From: Flavobacterium sp.
GTDB taxonomy: Bacteria > Bacteroidota > Bacteroidia > Flavobacteriales > Flavobacteriaceae
Length of the DNA: 64,000 nucleotides
Direction: 5' to 3'
Assembly (NCBI RefSeq): GCF_013823965.1
Contig: NZ_PNNA01000048.1
Span: forward strand, 1 to 64,000
Positions 54,301-61,516 of the stretch are shown in pieces; position 1 is the stretch's first letter, and each line of letters opens with the position of its first letter. The translations under genes and the position numbers were made by a program. The notes under the pieces were generated by a model. It worked only from the letters and a program-made list of their open reading frames with translations, was not told where the DNA came from and did no database searches.

Positions 54301-57147
54301 ACCATTTGTCCAACTGTATGTGTATGGAGCAAATCCGCCCGTAACCGTTAAATCTATTGCGCCTGTTGCGGTGTTATTACATAAAACATTGGTGTTCGAA
54401 GCAGAAAGTGTTGGTTTTCCAATAATCACTTTAAAACAAGAATCCGATGATTCTCCACAATCATTTATTGCTTTGGCACAAATTGTATATTCACCTACAG
54501 CAACTCCGTTCCAATCAACTTCAATGGAATTTGTTGTTGCTCCAGAAGTAATAGTTGCTCCAGCAGGCAAGGTCCAACTATACGTGGTTGCAGGAGCAGC
54601 TGGAACACTAACGGTACTAGTTCCATTTAAACAAACATAAAAAGCAGCATATACAGATATAGAAACCGTCCCTGTTGAACAGGCGACAGGAGTTGGGCAT
54701 CCAGTATCACATACTTGATAAGTAAATGTATCTGTTCCTTCGTAACCAGCATTTGGCACATAGGTAATTGTATGGTCTGGATTGACATACGCAATACCAT
54801 TTTTAGGATTCGATGCAATTGTTAGTGAAGAAGTGTTTATTGTACCATCAGAATCTGTTACTCCAGAAAGCACATTGATAATATGTTGCACATTCCCAGA
54901 GAACAAATAGTTTTGTGGCGTTACAATTGATGGAGGATTATTTGTTGAAGAATAAAATAATTGGGCTGTTACTGTATTACTTTGTAATCCAGCAGCATCG
55001 GTTAATTTATACGTAAACGAAATTGTACTGTCTTCAACGATAGAAGCTCCAGGTGTAAACTGAATCGTCTTGTCAGGGTTCACTGTAAATGTTGCAATAG
55101 ATGCGCTTGGAACAGAAACCAAGGTTACCGTTGCTATATCATTATCTATGTCCACATCATTGGCAAGTACATTCAAAATCCCTCCCGAATTAACACAGCT
55201 AAAATTATCATTATAAGCAATAGGAGCTGCATCAATATTAATATCAACCTTCGAAGATATAGTAGGATATGTAGCGCTATTTGCATCTATGGCTCCTGCT
55301 ACTTGAGCCGTATTTGATGCCGGATCACACATGCCTACAACAAGAAAGTTTACCGTAACTGTTTTGCTTGCCGAAGGAATTAAAGTTCCCAAATTATTCC
55401 AGCTAATGATTCCTCCAGAAATAGAATTTGGCACCACTGATGACGACACAAACTGCAAACAACTAGTACTGTAACTATCTTTTAAAGGAAGTGTATTAAA
55501 ATTAACAGAACCTGCATTGTTAATCACAACTGAATAGGTAAGCGTATCGCCTATTTTGTATGGACCAGATGCTGGAGAAGTTAATGTTTTGGTTACAGAA
55601 AGTGCAGGGGCAGTAATGGTAAAAGCAGTTCCTGCGCTGGTTTGCGTTATTCCTTCCGTACCTTGTTTCCCTGTACCTTTCAAGGTATAAGCTCCCGCTG
55701 TAGCAGGCAAAGTCCAAGCATACTCATAGGTCTTGGTACACGTTGATGTAGCCACTAAAGTACCCGCTGAAGTCGAAGTCGAACTTGAAGGATTCGTAAT
55801 TAAAATATCTTCTGCCGTAATATCAGCAGAACCAAATGGATCCGAAACAACAGATCTCACGTAAACCGTTTGACCTCCTTGTGAAGTTGTTATGGATGAT
55901 CCTCCGCCAGAGGCATAACTGGCAGTATAAATATTTACAGAATCTACATTAACATACGTAGATGTTGGAATAGTAATTGACGAAGGCTTTGAAGAACTAT
56001 CAAAATCTAGTTTAAAAGTTACTCCTGTAATATCATTTTTAACTCTCAATGTTAGTGCTTGTCCTGAAGGAATAGTAACATCACTAGGAATCGTTCCTGT
56101 CCAGGTCAAGGATTTGTCGGTACTGTTCCAAGTTGCCGAAGTGCTTGTAAAAACAGTGGTGGATCCATATCCCAATGTGGCTGTTACTGCTGCCGTGGCG
56201 GGAATCGTACCCGTAACTTGCGTGGCAAACGATTTTATGGTTATGGTTTGAGATCCTTTTACTGTGAAGTCTTTACAAAAAGTAGGCGTCATGGTAAATA
56301 AGGCATCATCATTAGAATACCCCTTTACCGCAACCGCAATTCCACTCCAATTAGAACTCGCTGAACCAGTCCAAGAAGTAGGTGTTGATCCTGCTAGAGC
56401 CGTTTTGTAACTTGACACTACTTTTATACTATTAGTTCCAGCAGTAAATATTGATGTTTGACCGGAGCCAATAGTCGGCGCAGTATTACTTGTAGTTGCA
56501 ACGACATCAACAACTATATCTCCAATATTGGAATTTACTGTATTTGAAAAAGAACCTGTTGAGCTTGCATTAATTGCATTATAAACACCAAAAGGATTCG
56601 TTTGATCGGCATTTGTGAAATTTGCAAATCCCATAGAGACTTCTAATGTACCTGTCCAAGCAGCTACAATATTTGCTGTTCCGACAGTTGGATTAATCAA
56701 ATACCACAACTGTACTTTAGAAGATGTTCCATTACTAATTTCGGTTAATTTAGTCAATGATTGCGAGCCGTAACTAATTGCTGTAACATTGTTAGCTGAA
56801 TTAGTATACGAATACCCCACTCCAACTATCAACAACCTATTAGTCCCTGCTGCAATTGTATATGAACCAACGTTTGCAGGTACTGTACTACCTCCGTTTG
56901 ATGACGAATAAGTACCTTTTGTCACTAATACTGCTGAATTTTTATATAGATCAGCTGTCTGGCTTAATGTCACATCACTCGTTGCAACTGGATCAATCCT
57001 GTCTAAAGTTTGGCCTTCTGATAGGTAAAGTTTAGTATTGACTTGGGCATTAGAAACTAATGAAAACAAAGACAATAATACGAGTGTATAAAATGCTTTC
57101 TTATGTAATGATATGATAGTACTTTTCATGGCTAATTTTGTATTCAT
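45337..57147 (-). CDS. Giant SprB-like surface adhesin with T9SS type B sorting domain
   Basis: A 3936-residue secreted protein. Order by residue: signal peptide (1-35, ...VSNAQ); an unassigned beta-rich region (about 60-510); a DUF11-like domain (about 515-625); Ig/cadherin-like and PKD-like domains (about 640-895); five SprB-type repeats (about 905-1300; PYTYSW and GTYTVTVTDxxGC); six DUF11-like units (about 1305-2270) joined by DPDxDGNPKNN-type acidic linkers; a PKD-like domain; sixteen 28-residue Cys/Trp repeats (about 2378-2824); cadherin-like domains with five near-identical 101-residue units (3006-3510); thrombospondin type 3-like calcium-binding repeats (about 3625-3830); and a type B (CHU_C-like) T9SS sorting domain (about 3836-3936; YNRWGVLVYEASGYG). 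It resembles the gliding adhesin SprB in plan but is not proven to be its orthologue. Confidence 0.93.
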   Translation of the reverse strand: MNTKLAMKSTIISLHKKAFYTLVLLSLFSLVSNAQVNTKLYLSEGQTLDRIDPVATSDVTLSQTADLYKNSAVLVTKGTYSSSNGGSTVPANVGSYTIAAGTNRLLIVGVGYSYTNSANNVTAISYGSQSLTKLTEISNGTSSKVQLWYLINPTVGTANIVAAWTGTLEVSMGFANFTNADQTNPFGVYNAINASSTGSFSNTVNSNIGDIVVDVVATTSNTAPTIGSGQTSIFTAGTNSIKVVSSYKTALAGSTPTSWTGSASSNWSGIAVAVKGYSNDDALFTMTPTFCKDFTVKGSQTITIKSFATQVTGTIPATAAVTATLGYGSTTVFTSTSATWNSTDKSLTWTGTIPSDVTIPSGQALTLRVKNDITGVTFKLDFDSSSKPSSITIPTSTYVNVDSVNIYTASYASGGGSSITTSQGGQTVYVRSVVSDPFGSADITAEDILITNPSSSTSTSAGTLVATSTCTKTYEYAWTLPATAGAYTLKGTGKQGTEGITQTSAGTAFTITAPALSVTKTLTSPASGPYKIGDTLTYSVVINNAGSVNFNTLPLKDSYSTSCLQFVSSSVVPNSISGGIISWNNLGTLIPSASKTVTVNFLVVGMCDPASNTAQVAGAIDANSATYPTISSKVDINIDAAPIAYNDNFSCVNSGGILNVLANDVDIDNDIATVTLVSVPSASIATFTVNPDKTIQFTPGASIVEDSTISFTYKLTDAAGLQSNTVTAQLFYSSTNNPPSIVTPQNYLFSGNVQHIINVLSGVTDSDGTINTSSLTIASNPKNGIAYVNPDHTITYVPNAGYEGTDTFTYQVCDTGCPTPVACSTGTVSISVYAAFYVCLNGTSTVSVPAAPATTYSWTLPAGATITSGATTNSIEVDWNGVAVGEYTICAKAINDCGESSDSCFKVIIGKPTLSASNTNVLCNNTATGAIDLTVTGGFAPYTYSWTNGATVQDLSNISAGTYTVTVTDSKGCTATYSTTISQPSTAVSITGGTITDETAYLNHDGAISEIAVSGGTSSYTYSWSGPDAFTASTLSVSGLYSGLYTLSVTDANGCVKTKTFTVNTTGGPLNIVSLAQTNVSCYNGTSGAVNLEVIGGVKPYTYSWSGPSSYTSTAQNISSLAVGTYTVTITDSSLPSSITATGSVTITGPSSAVSASISSTNISCYGNKNGLANLTVTGGTAPYTYLWSNGATTEDLIGLANGTYSVTVTDANGCSTTANTTITEPLLFSLTGVATNTICGTSNNGAINLSKNNGAGTITYSWSGPSSFTATTEDLTGLAPGVYSVVATDSNGCQAGASFTINTTCIGVAKTISSGPTSNKDGSYTLTYAIKVENKGTSVLNNVQVVENLSNTFASPTAYTISDVSSTTLSVNSSFNGLADTNLLAASQTLNVNQSAIVLVTVVVTPSINLGPYNNTVTASATSNGLTVSDDSNNGTNTDPDSDGNPKNNDGVTPVTFTENALIGLAKTISSGPTNNGDGSYNITYTLLVSNDGEVPLSNIQVTDNLATTFSGATFTVNTITSPTLSVNSSYNGSSNVNLLATGNSLALYQTATIQLALTVTPTSTSAYSNTATASGTTPSGNNVTDISQDGSSPDPDNDGNPKNNNDSTPVTFSQNPSIGVAKALTSGPINNGNGTYTLTYAIKVKNTGDVPLNSVQITDNLATAFSGATYVVDSKSATVLTVNSAYNGSSNVNLLDGTGSLSVGQQDTIILTVTVTPGTNLGAYNNRAVGSGTSSLGTLVTDNSTNGSDVDPENNGPSDNNILTPVSFTESPQLGVAKAVTSTTNNHNGTYTVVYTLLVKNTGNVPLSNIRLTDDLSATFADATSFSVTSVSPSIFTKNNSYNGTTDKQLLGSSNTLSVGAAETIVLTVLVTPGTKLGVYNNAALGQGTSPAGNTVSDTSTNGNNVDPDGNNNPNNNSNTTPLTLTEAPSLGIAKAVVGAPVDNGDGSYKITYSILAKNTGDVPLSDLILEDNLAETFASAASFNVVSLTSPNFTVNPSYNGSTVVGLLAGTNNLAFGVSGTITLVVNVTPSDHSLPYLNTVLGTASSPNGNTVFDSSQSGSNVDPDEDGNPTNDNDPTPITLPRLVIGAAKKVVSCPLPMGDGTYTVSYQALVSNIGDLNLVDVQLEDDLATEFGTYTSGTLTSTGQYKIETAPSVSALGSTSSLTASSTFTGSGSNKGLLGLVAGDVLKPNESANVTFTVRFIPTTSKTSFTNQITAKGDKYENGVANGTTTDLSNDGNNVDPDNDGIANQNLDPDNNVFVNNNTPTIFVIAPCDGSTITSCAPQNPGTITASVNNTCTDATTVTYSIQPVVGSVSYEWTVPTGATIISGSGTTSITVKNDEFLTGQICVKGVNGICESGTPSCLNIVLSPIPTEPTAVNCWDNFVFNPETCTWDNTGTQPTEPAVVNCWDNFVFNTGTCTWDNTGTQPLEPTAVNCWDNYQFNTTSCTWVNLGTQPTEPAVVNCWDNFVFNTGTCNWDNTGTQPLEPTTVNCWDNYQFNTTSCTWVNLGTQPTEPAVVNCWDNFVFNTGTCSWDNTGTQPLEPTDVNCWDDYQFNTTSCTWVNLGTQPTEPAVVNCWDNFVFNTGTCNWDNTGTQAPQPAAVNCWDNYQFNTTSCTWVNLGTQPTEPAVVNCWDNFVFNTTSCTWVNLGTQPTEPAVVNCWDNFVFNTGTCTWDNTGTQAPQPAAVNCWENYQFNTTSCTWVNLGTQPTEPAVVNCWDNFVFNTGTCTWDNTGTQPTEPAVVNCWDNFVFNTGTCNWDSTGTQAPQPAAVNCWDDYQFNTASCTWVNLGTQPVKPTLACYESATFNTETCVWDVTGTQAPAPSIVVTHPTCAVVTGTITVTVQTAGESYSFDNGVSFQASNLKSGLAAGNYSVIIKSVGGCNSAAKATVINAKPNCTPIAVDDTYTVAEDSSVILTPLLGDSHMDGDVLTVTSINGVVLTPGIDQVIEVSNGTVKITSDGTITFSPALNFNSATPISIPYVISDSNAATATANELITLTSVNDAPIVDNDVNATAEDTQTVGGDLTDEGDSDPDGTALIVTTTPVSGPSNGSIVINPDGTYVYTPNLNFNGVDVITVEICDSGTPLPKRCVNQTLTITVTPVNDAPIVDNDVNATAEDTPTVGGDLTDAGDSDPDGTALVVTTTPVSGPSNGSIVINPDGTYVYTPNLNFNGTDVITVEVCDQGLPLPKACVNQTLTITVVPINDAPIVDNDVNTTTEDTPTVGGDLTDDGDSDPDGSELIVTTTPVSGPSNGSIVINADGTYVYTPNLDFNGTDVITVEVCDSGTPLPKRCVNQTLTITVTPVNDAPIVDDDVNTTTEDTPTVGGDLTDDGDSDADGAALVVTTTPVSGPSNGKIVINPDGTYVYTPNPNFNGIDVITVEVCDSGTPLPKMCVNQTLTITVTPVNDAPVVDNDVNTTTEDKPTVGGDLTDAGDSDPDGTALVVTTTPVSGPSNGSIVINADGTYVYTPNPNFNGVDVIIVEVCDSGTPLPKMCVNQTLTITVTPVNDPPVANNDSATTLSDTNVIITVAGNDTDIDGTINPATIDLNPSLAGQQTTMTVAGEGTYTVNANGTVTFDPLPSFSGTTTPVNYIIQDNQGGVSNAATITVVVGACVNNPILDCDGDGVKNGQEVLDGTNPLDPCSFILSNVTMVPSSNWSTADCDNDGLTNGKEVTLGTNPLNPDTDGDGVLDGKEVSDGTNPLDQCSLKIASVTVVQSASWSTADCDNDGLKNGQEITIGTDTLNPDTDGDGVLDGVEVADGTKPLDPCDSIEEHITVQQSVIFLNGDCDGDGLLNGEEIGTDPAHPFDSNGDGIKDYLELNNHKLSNAEDDLEIFNGVSPTSDDAKNNVFTIRNIEKYPNNTLEIYNRWGVLVYEASGYGQGNKFFKGESEGRVTISSAQQLPEETYYYVLKYVKSDGTVKQRTGYLYINR
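46618..48132 (-). repeat. Five tandem 303-bp coding repeats (cadherin/Ig-like units)
   Basis: Five consecutive 101-residue units begin VNDAP(I/V)VD(N/D)DVN.T.ED and contain PVSGPSNG.IVIN.DGTYVYTP, separated by exactly 303 bases (unit boundaries near 46618, 46921, 47224, 47527 and 47830). Unit-to-unit differences are mostly silent or conservative at the positions compared, consistent with recent duplication or gene conversion. Confidence 0.92.
48676..50016 (-). repeat. Sixteen tandem 84-bp coding repeats (28-residue Cys/Trp units)
   Basis: Sixteen units of about 28 residues of the form xEPxxVNCWDxxxFNxxxCxWxxxGTQP. Each has two Cys 11 residues apart and usually two Trp. Two types dominate: type A (FVFNTGTCxWDNTG) and type B (YQFNTTSCTWVNLG). 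They mostly alternate, giving a 168-bp higher-order repeat, with one A-A run at each end and one hybrid unit. The last unit (ACYESATFNTETCVWDVTG) is the most diverged. Confidence 0.93.
50330..53229 (-). repeat. Six tandem DUF11-like units with acidic linkers
   Basis: Six units of about 160 residues each begin (I/L)G(V/I/L/A)AK and contain NGDGSY.(I/L)TY, (V/L)..N.G..PL...Q, LSVNSSYNGS and L..N(S/A). Most end with an Asp/Asn-rich linker (TDPDSDGNPKNN and variants) that could bind calcium between domains. Confidence 0.85.
53230..54415 (-). repeat. Five SprB-type repeats in the adhesin
   Basis: Five units of about 75-90 residues, each with a Cys near the start (VSCYNG, ISCYGN, LCNNT, TICGT), a central PYTY(S/L)W segment, and GTY(T/S)VTVTD.(K/N)GC at the end. 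The same unit type occurs three times in the upstream secreted protein at 57164-59680. Confidence 0.85.
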
Positions 57148-57163
57148 TGACCTACTTTTCGTA

Positions 57164-59680
57164 TTAATGATTGATTAGATTAAGTGGAGTTGGCGTTACT
57201 GGTATTGCATTTGGAGAAACTAACATACAGCTTGGCGTGCTCAAACAACCTACATTATTTGCTTTGACACAAATATTTCCACCTTGGGTTGATGCCCAAG
57301 TGATGGTGATTTGATTTGTTCCTTGACCCGTAAACACAACATCTGCAGGAACAGTCCAAACATAAGTATATGCCGGATTATTTGTAACCGTATAAGTAAC
57401 CGAATCTCCAACACATGGAGCACTTTTAGAAGGAGTGATTGTTCCTGGATTCAATGGAATGCAAGATGTCTCTTCACAATCTGTTTGTCCATTTCCATTG
57501 TTATCAATACCATCGTTACAAATTTCCGGTTCGTAAACGAATACTTTATTTGTAGTTGCACACCCATTGGCATCAGTAACTGTCACCTGATATTGTCCAT
57601 ATTTTAAAGCGGACAAGTCTTCGGTTGTGGCAGTAAAACTGGAAGGTCCTGACCAAGAATAAGAATAAGGTCCTGTCCCTCCAATAACGGTAAGAGCAAT
57701 AGAGCCGTTACCAACGGCAGGATCTACATTAGTATCGTCAATTTTTGTAATTGACGAGCTAAGCGTATTAGGCTGAGTAACGGTATAAGTTGCAGACCAA
57801 ACACATCCGTTTGCGTCTGTGGCGTTAACCGAATAACTGCCTGCTCCAATATTTTGAATATTTTGAACCGTTTGACCATTAGACCAACTGAATGTAAATG
57901 GGCTTGTTCCTATTGGATTTATACTTATACTTCCATTTTTCTGCCCATTGCAACTCACATTTGTAACCGTTGGATTAAATACAATTGGAGTTCCTCCGAT
58001 TACTTCAACAGAAGTTGATGTTGTACATCCCCAGTTATCAGTAATAACTACATTATAAGTTCCTGGTATTAGATTTTGAGGATCTTCAGAAGTCGATGTA
58101 TAGCTGGAAGGTCCTGTCCACGAATAAGTATACGGGGCTGTGGCTCCAGTAACAGTCAAATTAATTGTACCGTTAGTCCCTGAACAAGATATCGTTGAAG
58201 ATACTTGGGGTGCATTAAAAAATGGTTTAGATGTATCATAAGTTACTTCAAAAGATGCCCCATCTATAGGACAGCCATTTGGCATTGTACCAGTCAAGGT
58301 ATAATCTCCAATCTGGTCTACTACAATTACTGCTGTATTTTGTCCACTTACAATATGACCATTTGTTGTTGTCCAAGAATAAACAATATCAGTCCTGTTT
58401 GGATCTGCCGTCAAGGTAGTAGTTGGATTCGAACAAGACAAAGAGTTTGTAGAGGTAATTAAAGGTGTGTTTCTACCTAAAGCGTATGGCCCTGCAAAAT
58501 CTTTTAAGGCAGCAGTAAATGAAGCAGAAGATCTTGTTTTTACACAAAAAGATTTATGCGGATATTCACAAGAGTCATATCCAGGAACAAAAGCAGGATC
58601 CAGTCCAAATTCAGTCAAATTCAGACCTATTTCTGCTAAAGCATATTCTGGGAAAGTGTTTCTATAAACATTCTCTTTCGATCCTTTGTGTCCCCATGGT
58701 GCAGCAGCAGGAAATTGTAAAGCCCCATTTACATATCCACAAGCGCCACCTGCATTTTTTGGAACAATTGAAGCATACACATATTCAGAAGTAGTCGTCG
58801 GCCCATCATAATTAATGCCCCAATTAAAAGAAGCTGGTATCAATGATGCGTTTAATCTATCAGCTCTCTTAACCCAAATTCTCACTTCTAAATCTGTTTC
58901 AGCACCACCATTGTTCAAAGAGATATTCACCATCATATCTCCCATTTGGGTAAGTTTTCCGGCAGCATCAAAATGATAGGCTGTATGTCCCAACTCATTT
59001 CCAGCAGAAGAAAAACCAACTCCTGCAGTGTAAGTAACATCTTTAATAAAAAACTCCATATCCATATAGGCAGCACCTCCAGGTTCAGCTCTTGATATTA
59101 ATCCTGTCAAGAAAAGAGGTGATGCGTTTATTGAACCCAATCTTCTTATGTGTGCAGCGACATCCAACAAATCATTTTTACCCAAAACATTTGCTGGTCC
59201 AGCAGACCAAGAACTTGGTGGTTGAGTATTTTTACTTGAAACGGGAAAAGCAGTTGGATCGACAAAACCTGTACCGCCAAAATTATCCCTGGCATATATC
59301 GCATCATACCAAATTCTTCCATTCACAACAGCTCCAAAATAACCATTCATTCTAGCTTCATAAACAGGATCTCCGGTTCCCTGCAAAAGTGTTTGTATTG
59401 CAGCTGAATTGGTCGTCTGTATCACTCCAACACCCGTTCCTGTTTCGCCAGCGAACCAGTCATCTGTACCTAAAGGTGTAGCTGGCGATGTGTCTCCGTA
59501 AATTAATGACCCAGAATATAAATCTCCATCAATACCAAAATTTCCCAAGACACATCCATTATTGTCTATGTTTTGTGAAGTGGCACTATTAATTCCTAAA
59601 AAAAAGAACAACAATAGAGAATACAAAGTTGGTTTTTGCAAAGTTCTTTTTAAAAGCGGCAGTTGGTTGTTAGTATTCAT
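57164..59680 (-). CDS. Secreted SprB-repeat protein without recognisable T9SS sorting domain
   Basis: An 838-residue protein with a signal peptide (about 20-35, ...NSATSQN) and a large unassigned beta-rich N-terminal domain (about 36-400). Three SprB-type repeats follow (about 495-735; TAPYTYSWTGPSSY, SPFTFSWSNG, GPYSYSWSGPSSF), then a short Asp/Cys motif (EICNDGIDNNGNGQTDCEETSC) and a PKD-like domain. It ends ...PTPLNLINH, with no type A or B sorting domain where SprB-like proteins have one. Only 16 bases separate it from the adhesin start, so the two are co-transcribed. It could be a partner of the adhesin (compare SprC/SprD near SprB) or a shortened adhesin. The adhesin has its own signal peptide, so a frameshift of one long gene is unlikely. 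Confidence 0.8.
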   Translation of the reverse strand: MNTNNQLPLLKRTLQKPTLYSLLLFFFLGINSATSQNIDNNGCVLGNFGIDGDLYSGSLIYGDTSPATPLGTDDWFAGETGTGVGVIQTTNSAAIQTLLQGTGDPVYEARMNGYFGAVVNGRIWYDAIYARDNFGGTGFVDPTAFPVSSKNTQPPSSWSAGPANVLGKNDLLDVAAHIRRLGSINASPLFLTGLISRAEPGGAAYMDMEFFIKDVTYTAGVGFSSAGNELGHTAYHFDAAGKLTQMGDMMVNISLNNGGAETDLEVRIWVKRADRLNASLIPASFNWGINYDGPTTTSEYVYASIVPKNAGGACGYVNGALQFPAAAPWGHKGSKENVYRNTFPEYALAEIGLNLTEFGLDPAFVPGYDSCEYPHKSFCVKTRSSASFTAALKDFAGPYALGRNTPLITSTNSLSCSNPTTTLTADPNRTDIVYSWTTTNGHIVSGQNTAVIVVDQIGDYTLTGTMPNGCPIDGASFEVTYDTSKPFFNAPQVSSTISCSGTNGTINLTVTGATAPYTYSWTGPSSYTSTSEDPQNLIPGTYNVVITDNWGCTTSTSVEVIGGTPIVFNPTVTNVSCNGQKNGSISINPIGTSPFTFSWSNGQTVQNIQNIGAGSYSVNATDANGCVWSATYTVTQPNTLSSSITKIDDTNVDPAVGNGSIALTVIGGTGPYSYSWSGPSSFTATTEDLSALKYGQYQVTVTDANGCATTNKVFVYEPEICNDGIDNNGNGQTDCEETSCIPLNPGTITPSKSAPCVGDSVTYTVTNNPAYTYVWTVPADVVFTGQGTNQITITWASTQGGNICVKANNVGCLSTPSCMLVSPNAIPVTPTPLNLINH

Positions 59681-60190
59681 AAAATATATTATTATCCCAT
59701 TTCGGGAAAATTAAATTCTTATTGTTTATAGTGAGTTTGTCGAGTTAAAACTGAAGTTGTTTCTATACAGACATAGAATTGCGCAATCTATACCTGATGG
59801 AATGATTGTCGAATTTATTCCCGAATAAAAATTTTTTTTAAATTCAGAAAAAAATGAAAAATTATGGATGTATTTATGGAAAAGAGTGTAGGTAAAAATT
59901 TTCAATACGCTTATATTTAGTGATTTGAAGCACAAACAACTATGTTCTCAAGAACAAAATTATTCCATTAAATGAGTTTCAAGAACAAAATACCTATAAA
60001 TGAAAATAAAATACTCATAGATGAATTTTTCTAAAAAAACTGAAGTCAATTAAAGTACACATCAACTTCTCATAAAAAAATTTGAAATTTCAGACAAAAG
60101 TACCTAGTGGAAAGCAGAAAATAAATTTATACCCTAGTCAGGGTGTAGTGTTTTGCAAAATGAGACACCTTTACCGCAGATTTGACCTGT
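59681..60190. promoter_or_regulatory. 510-bp upstream region of the adhesin operon
   Basis: No convincing gene: the 69-codon frame at 59726-59935 has no family features. Three signals are seen. (1) Inverted repeat ATAG-A-ATTGC/GCAAT-CTAT at 59773-59791, containing the perfect palindrome ATTGCGCAAT, about 100 bases before the start codon. (2) Direct repeat TCAAGAACAAAAT at 59948-59960 and 59979-59991, spaced 31 bases (about three helical turns). (3) ACCCT-AGTC-AGGGT hairpin at 60131-60144, a possible weak terminator for the araC-type gene. A weak -7-like TAATTTTC lies at 59706-59713 (- strand). The adjacent AraC-type regulator may act here. Confidence 0.45.
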
Positions 60191-61363
60191 TTAATGTCGG
60201 TTTTTCTCAAAATAATCGGATGGAGTTTGATCTGTCACTTTCTTAAAAGCTTTAATAAAAGAACTACGGGAATTAAAACCAGATTCTTTTGCCAAACCTT
60301 CCAGGGAAAATTGTCTCCAATTTTCGTCATAACGATGGGCTAAAATGTAATCAACACGATAGCGATTAATAAAATCGGCATAATTCAATCCATATTCCCT
60401 ATTGATAACGATCGATAAATGATGTACGGGAATATCGCAATCAGCAGCCATTTGCCTTATGGAATAGCCTTTTTCCAAAAATGGATTTTGGCTTTTGATA
60501 AAGAATTCCAATTTTTCCTTGTATTCATTTATCTTTTCTGAAGAAAGACTAAAAATTTTGTTTGAAGATTTTTTTTCGTCTATTTCAAGAATTACATTCA
60601 AATCTTTTTGATCTTTTAACCCATAGAGAACTCTTGGATTTAGCATAAGATTAACCGTGCTAAAGAAAAGAATGACACCAAGCGGAACAAGTGTGGCATC
60701 TATCAAATTGATTCCATTGTGAAAAATAAAAACAAAAAAAAGGAAAAAATATGTCAAGCAAGTAAGAAATGTTAAGCTTTTGAGCCAAGTCCAAATCACC
60801 AAATTATTTTTCAACCATAAACTGTTTTTTCTAAAAAAAAGCACCAGCAAACGCACTTGAAAAATCTGATAGACAATGCCAATTCCCGTTTTTAAAACAG
60901 GATGAAAATAAGGCGGCAACAACCCTTCCTTTTGTAAAGGCAACAATTCAGGATGCGAAAACATGTATTTTATGTAGACCAGTTTTTCTGGGGTAGAAAG
61001 AAGATAAAACGGAGTAAGTTCGATCGCGTGAAGTAATGCGGGCATAAAATGAAGCCAGTCCCATTTTCGAAAAGTAGTTTCGCGATTTAGAATAGCCCTG
61101 ACATACAAATAAAAAAGTGGAGGAACAAGATATTGAAAAGGCAGTCCTTTTCTCCAAATATTTGGATGACGCAAATAAAACCCGTCAATGTAAATAAAGT
61201 TGTTGAAAATAAGAATAATAGAAATCGTCAACAAACCTAACGCGAGCAATCTCGTGCCGTGCTTTGGATCTCGATTTAAAACCACAAGGATTATTACACA
61301 AATAATACCCATTAAAAAACTGGCCAAAAAGAAAAAAAACAATATGCTATTTATATTAATCAA
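60191..61363 (-). CDS. Membrane-anchored AraC-family transcriptional regulator
   Basis: A 390-residue protein. The N-terminal half (about 1-245) has six or seven transmembrane helices (including SILFFFFLASFLMGIICVI and LLALGLLTISIILIFNNFI). The C-terminal AraC-type DNA-binding domain (about 285-388) has two helix-turn-helix motifs (YSIRQMAADCDIPVHHLS and FSLEGLAKESGFNSRSSFIKAFKKVTDQTPSDY). Such proteins may sense a signal in the membrane and bind direct-repeat operators. It lies immediately upstream of the adhesin operon on the same strand with a 510-base gap containing a candidate direct repeat, so it is a plausible local regulator. Confidence 0.9.
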   Translation of the reverse strand: MININSILFFFFLASFLMGIICVIILVVLNRDPKHGTRLLALGLLTISIILIFNNFIYIDGFYLRHPNIWRKGLPFQYLVPPLFYLYVRAILNRETTFRKWDWLHFMPALLHAIELTPFYLLSTPEKLVYIKYMFSHPELLPLQKEGLLPPYFHPVLKTGIGIVYQIFQVRLLVLFFRKNSLWLKNNLVIWTWLKSLTFLTCLTYFFLFFVFIFHNGINLIDATLVPLGVILFFSTVNLMLNPRVLYGLKDQKDLNVILEIDEKKSSNKIFSLSSEKINEYKEKLEFFIKSQNPFLEKGYSIRQMAADCDIPVHHLSIVINREYGLNYADFINRYRVDYILAHRYDENWRQFSLEGLAKESGFNSRSSFIKAFKKVTDQTPSDYFEKNRH

Positions 61364-61409
61364 TACGACAGTTCTATGGATAAAATCTAAAAAAGAATAC
61401 TACTAATTA

Positions 61410-61417
61410 CAAAAGTA
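61410..61417 (-). promoter_or_regulatory. -7 promoter element of the araC-type gene
   Basis: TACTTTTG on the - strand matches TAnnTTTG, 46 bases before the start at 61363. No -33 TTG at consensus distance. It lies in the gap after queG. Confidence 0.4.
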
Positions 61418-61516
61418 GCTATTTATTCTCTAATAATAGACAGGTGATTTTAACAATAAAAAGCCCTTTTGCCAATTGAAATCATAAAACAAGAACAACA
61501 AAAGCAACAGGAATAA

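Noticed and set aside
57148..57163. Possible frameshift joining the 838-residue protein to the giant adhesin
   Set aside because: The adhesin has its own start and signal peptide directly after the gap, and the first gene ends with a normal stop in frame.
59726..59935. 69-residue open frame in the adhesin upstream region
   Set aside because: AT-rich, Phe/Ser/Asn-rich, no recognisable motif, and it covers the region of candidate operators. Not reported as a gene.
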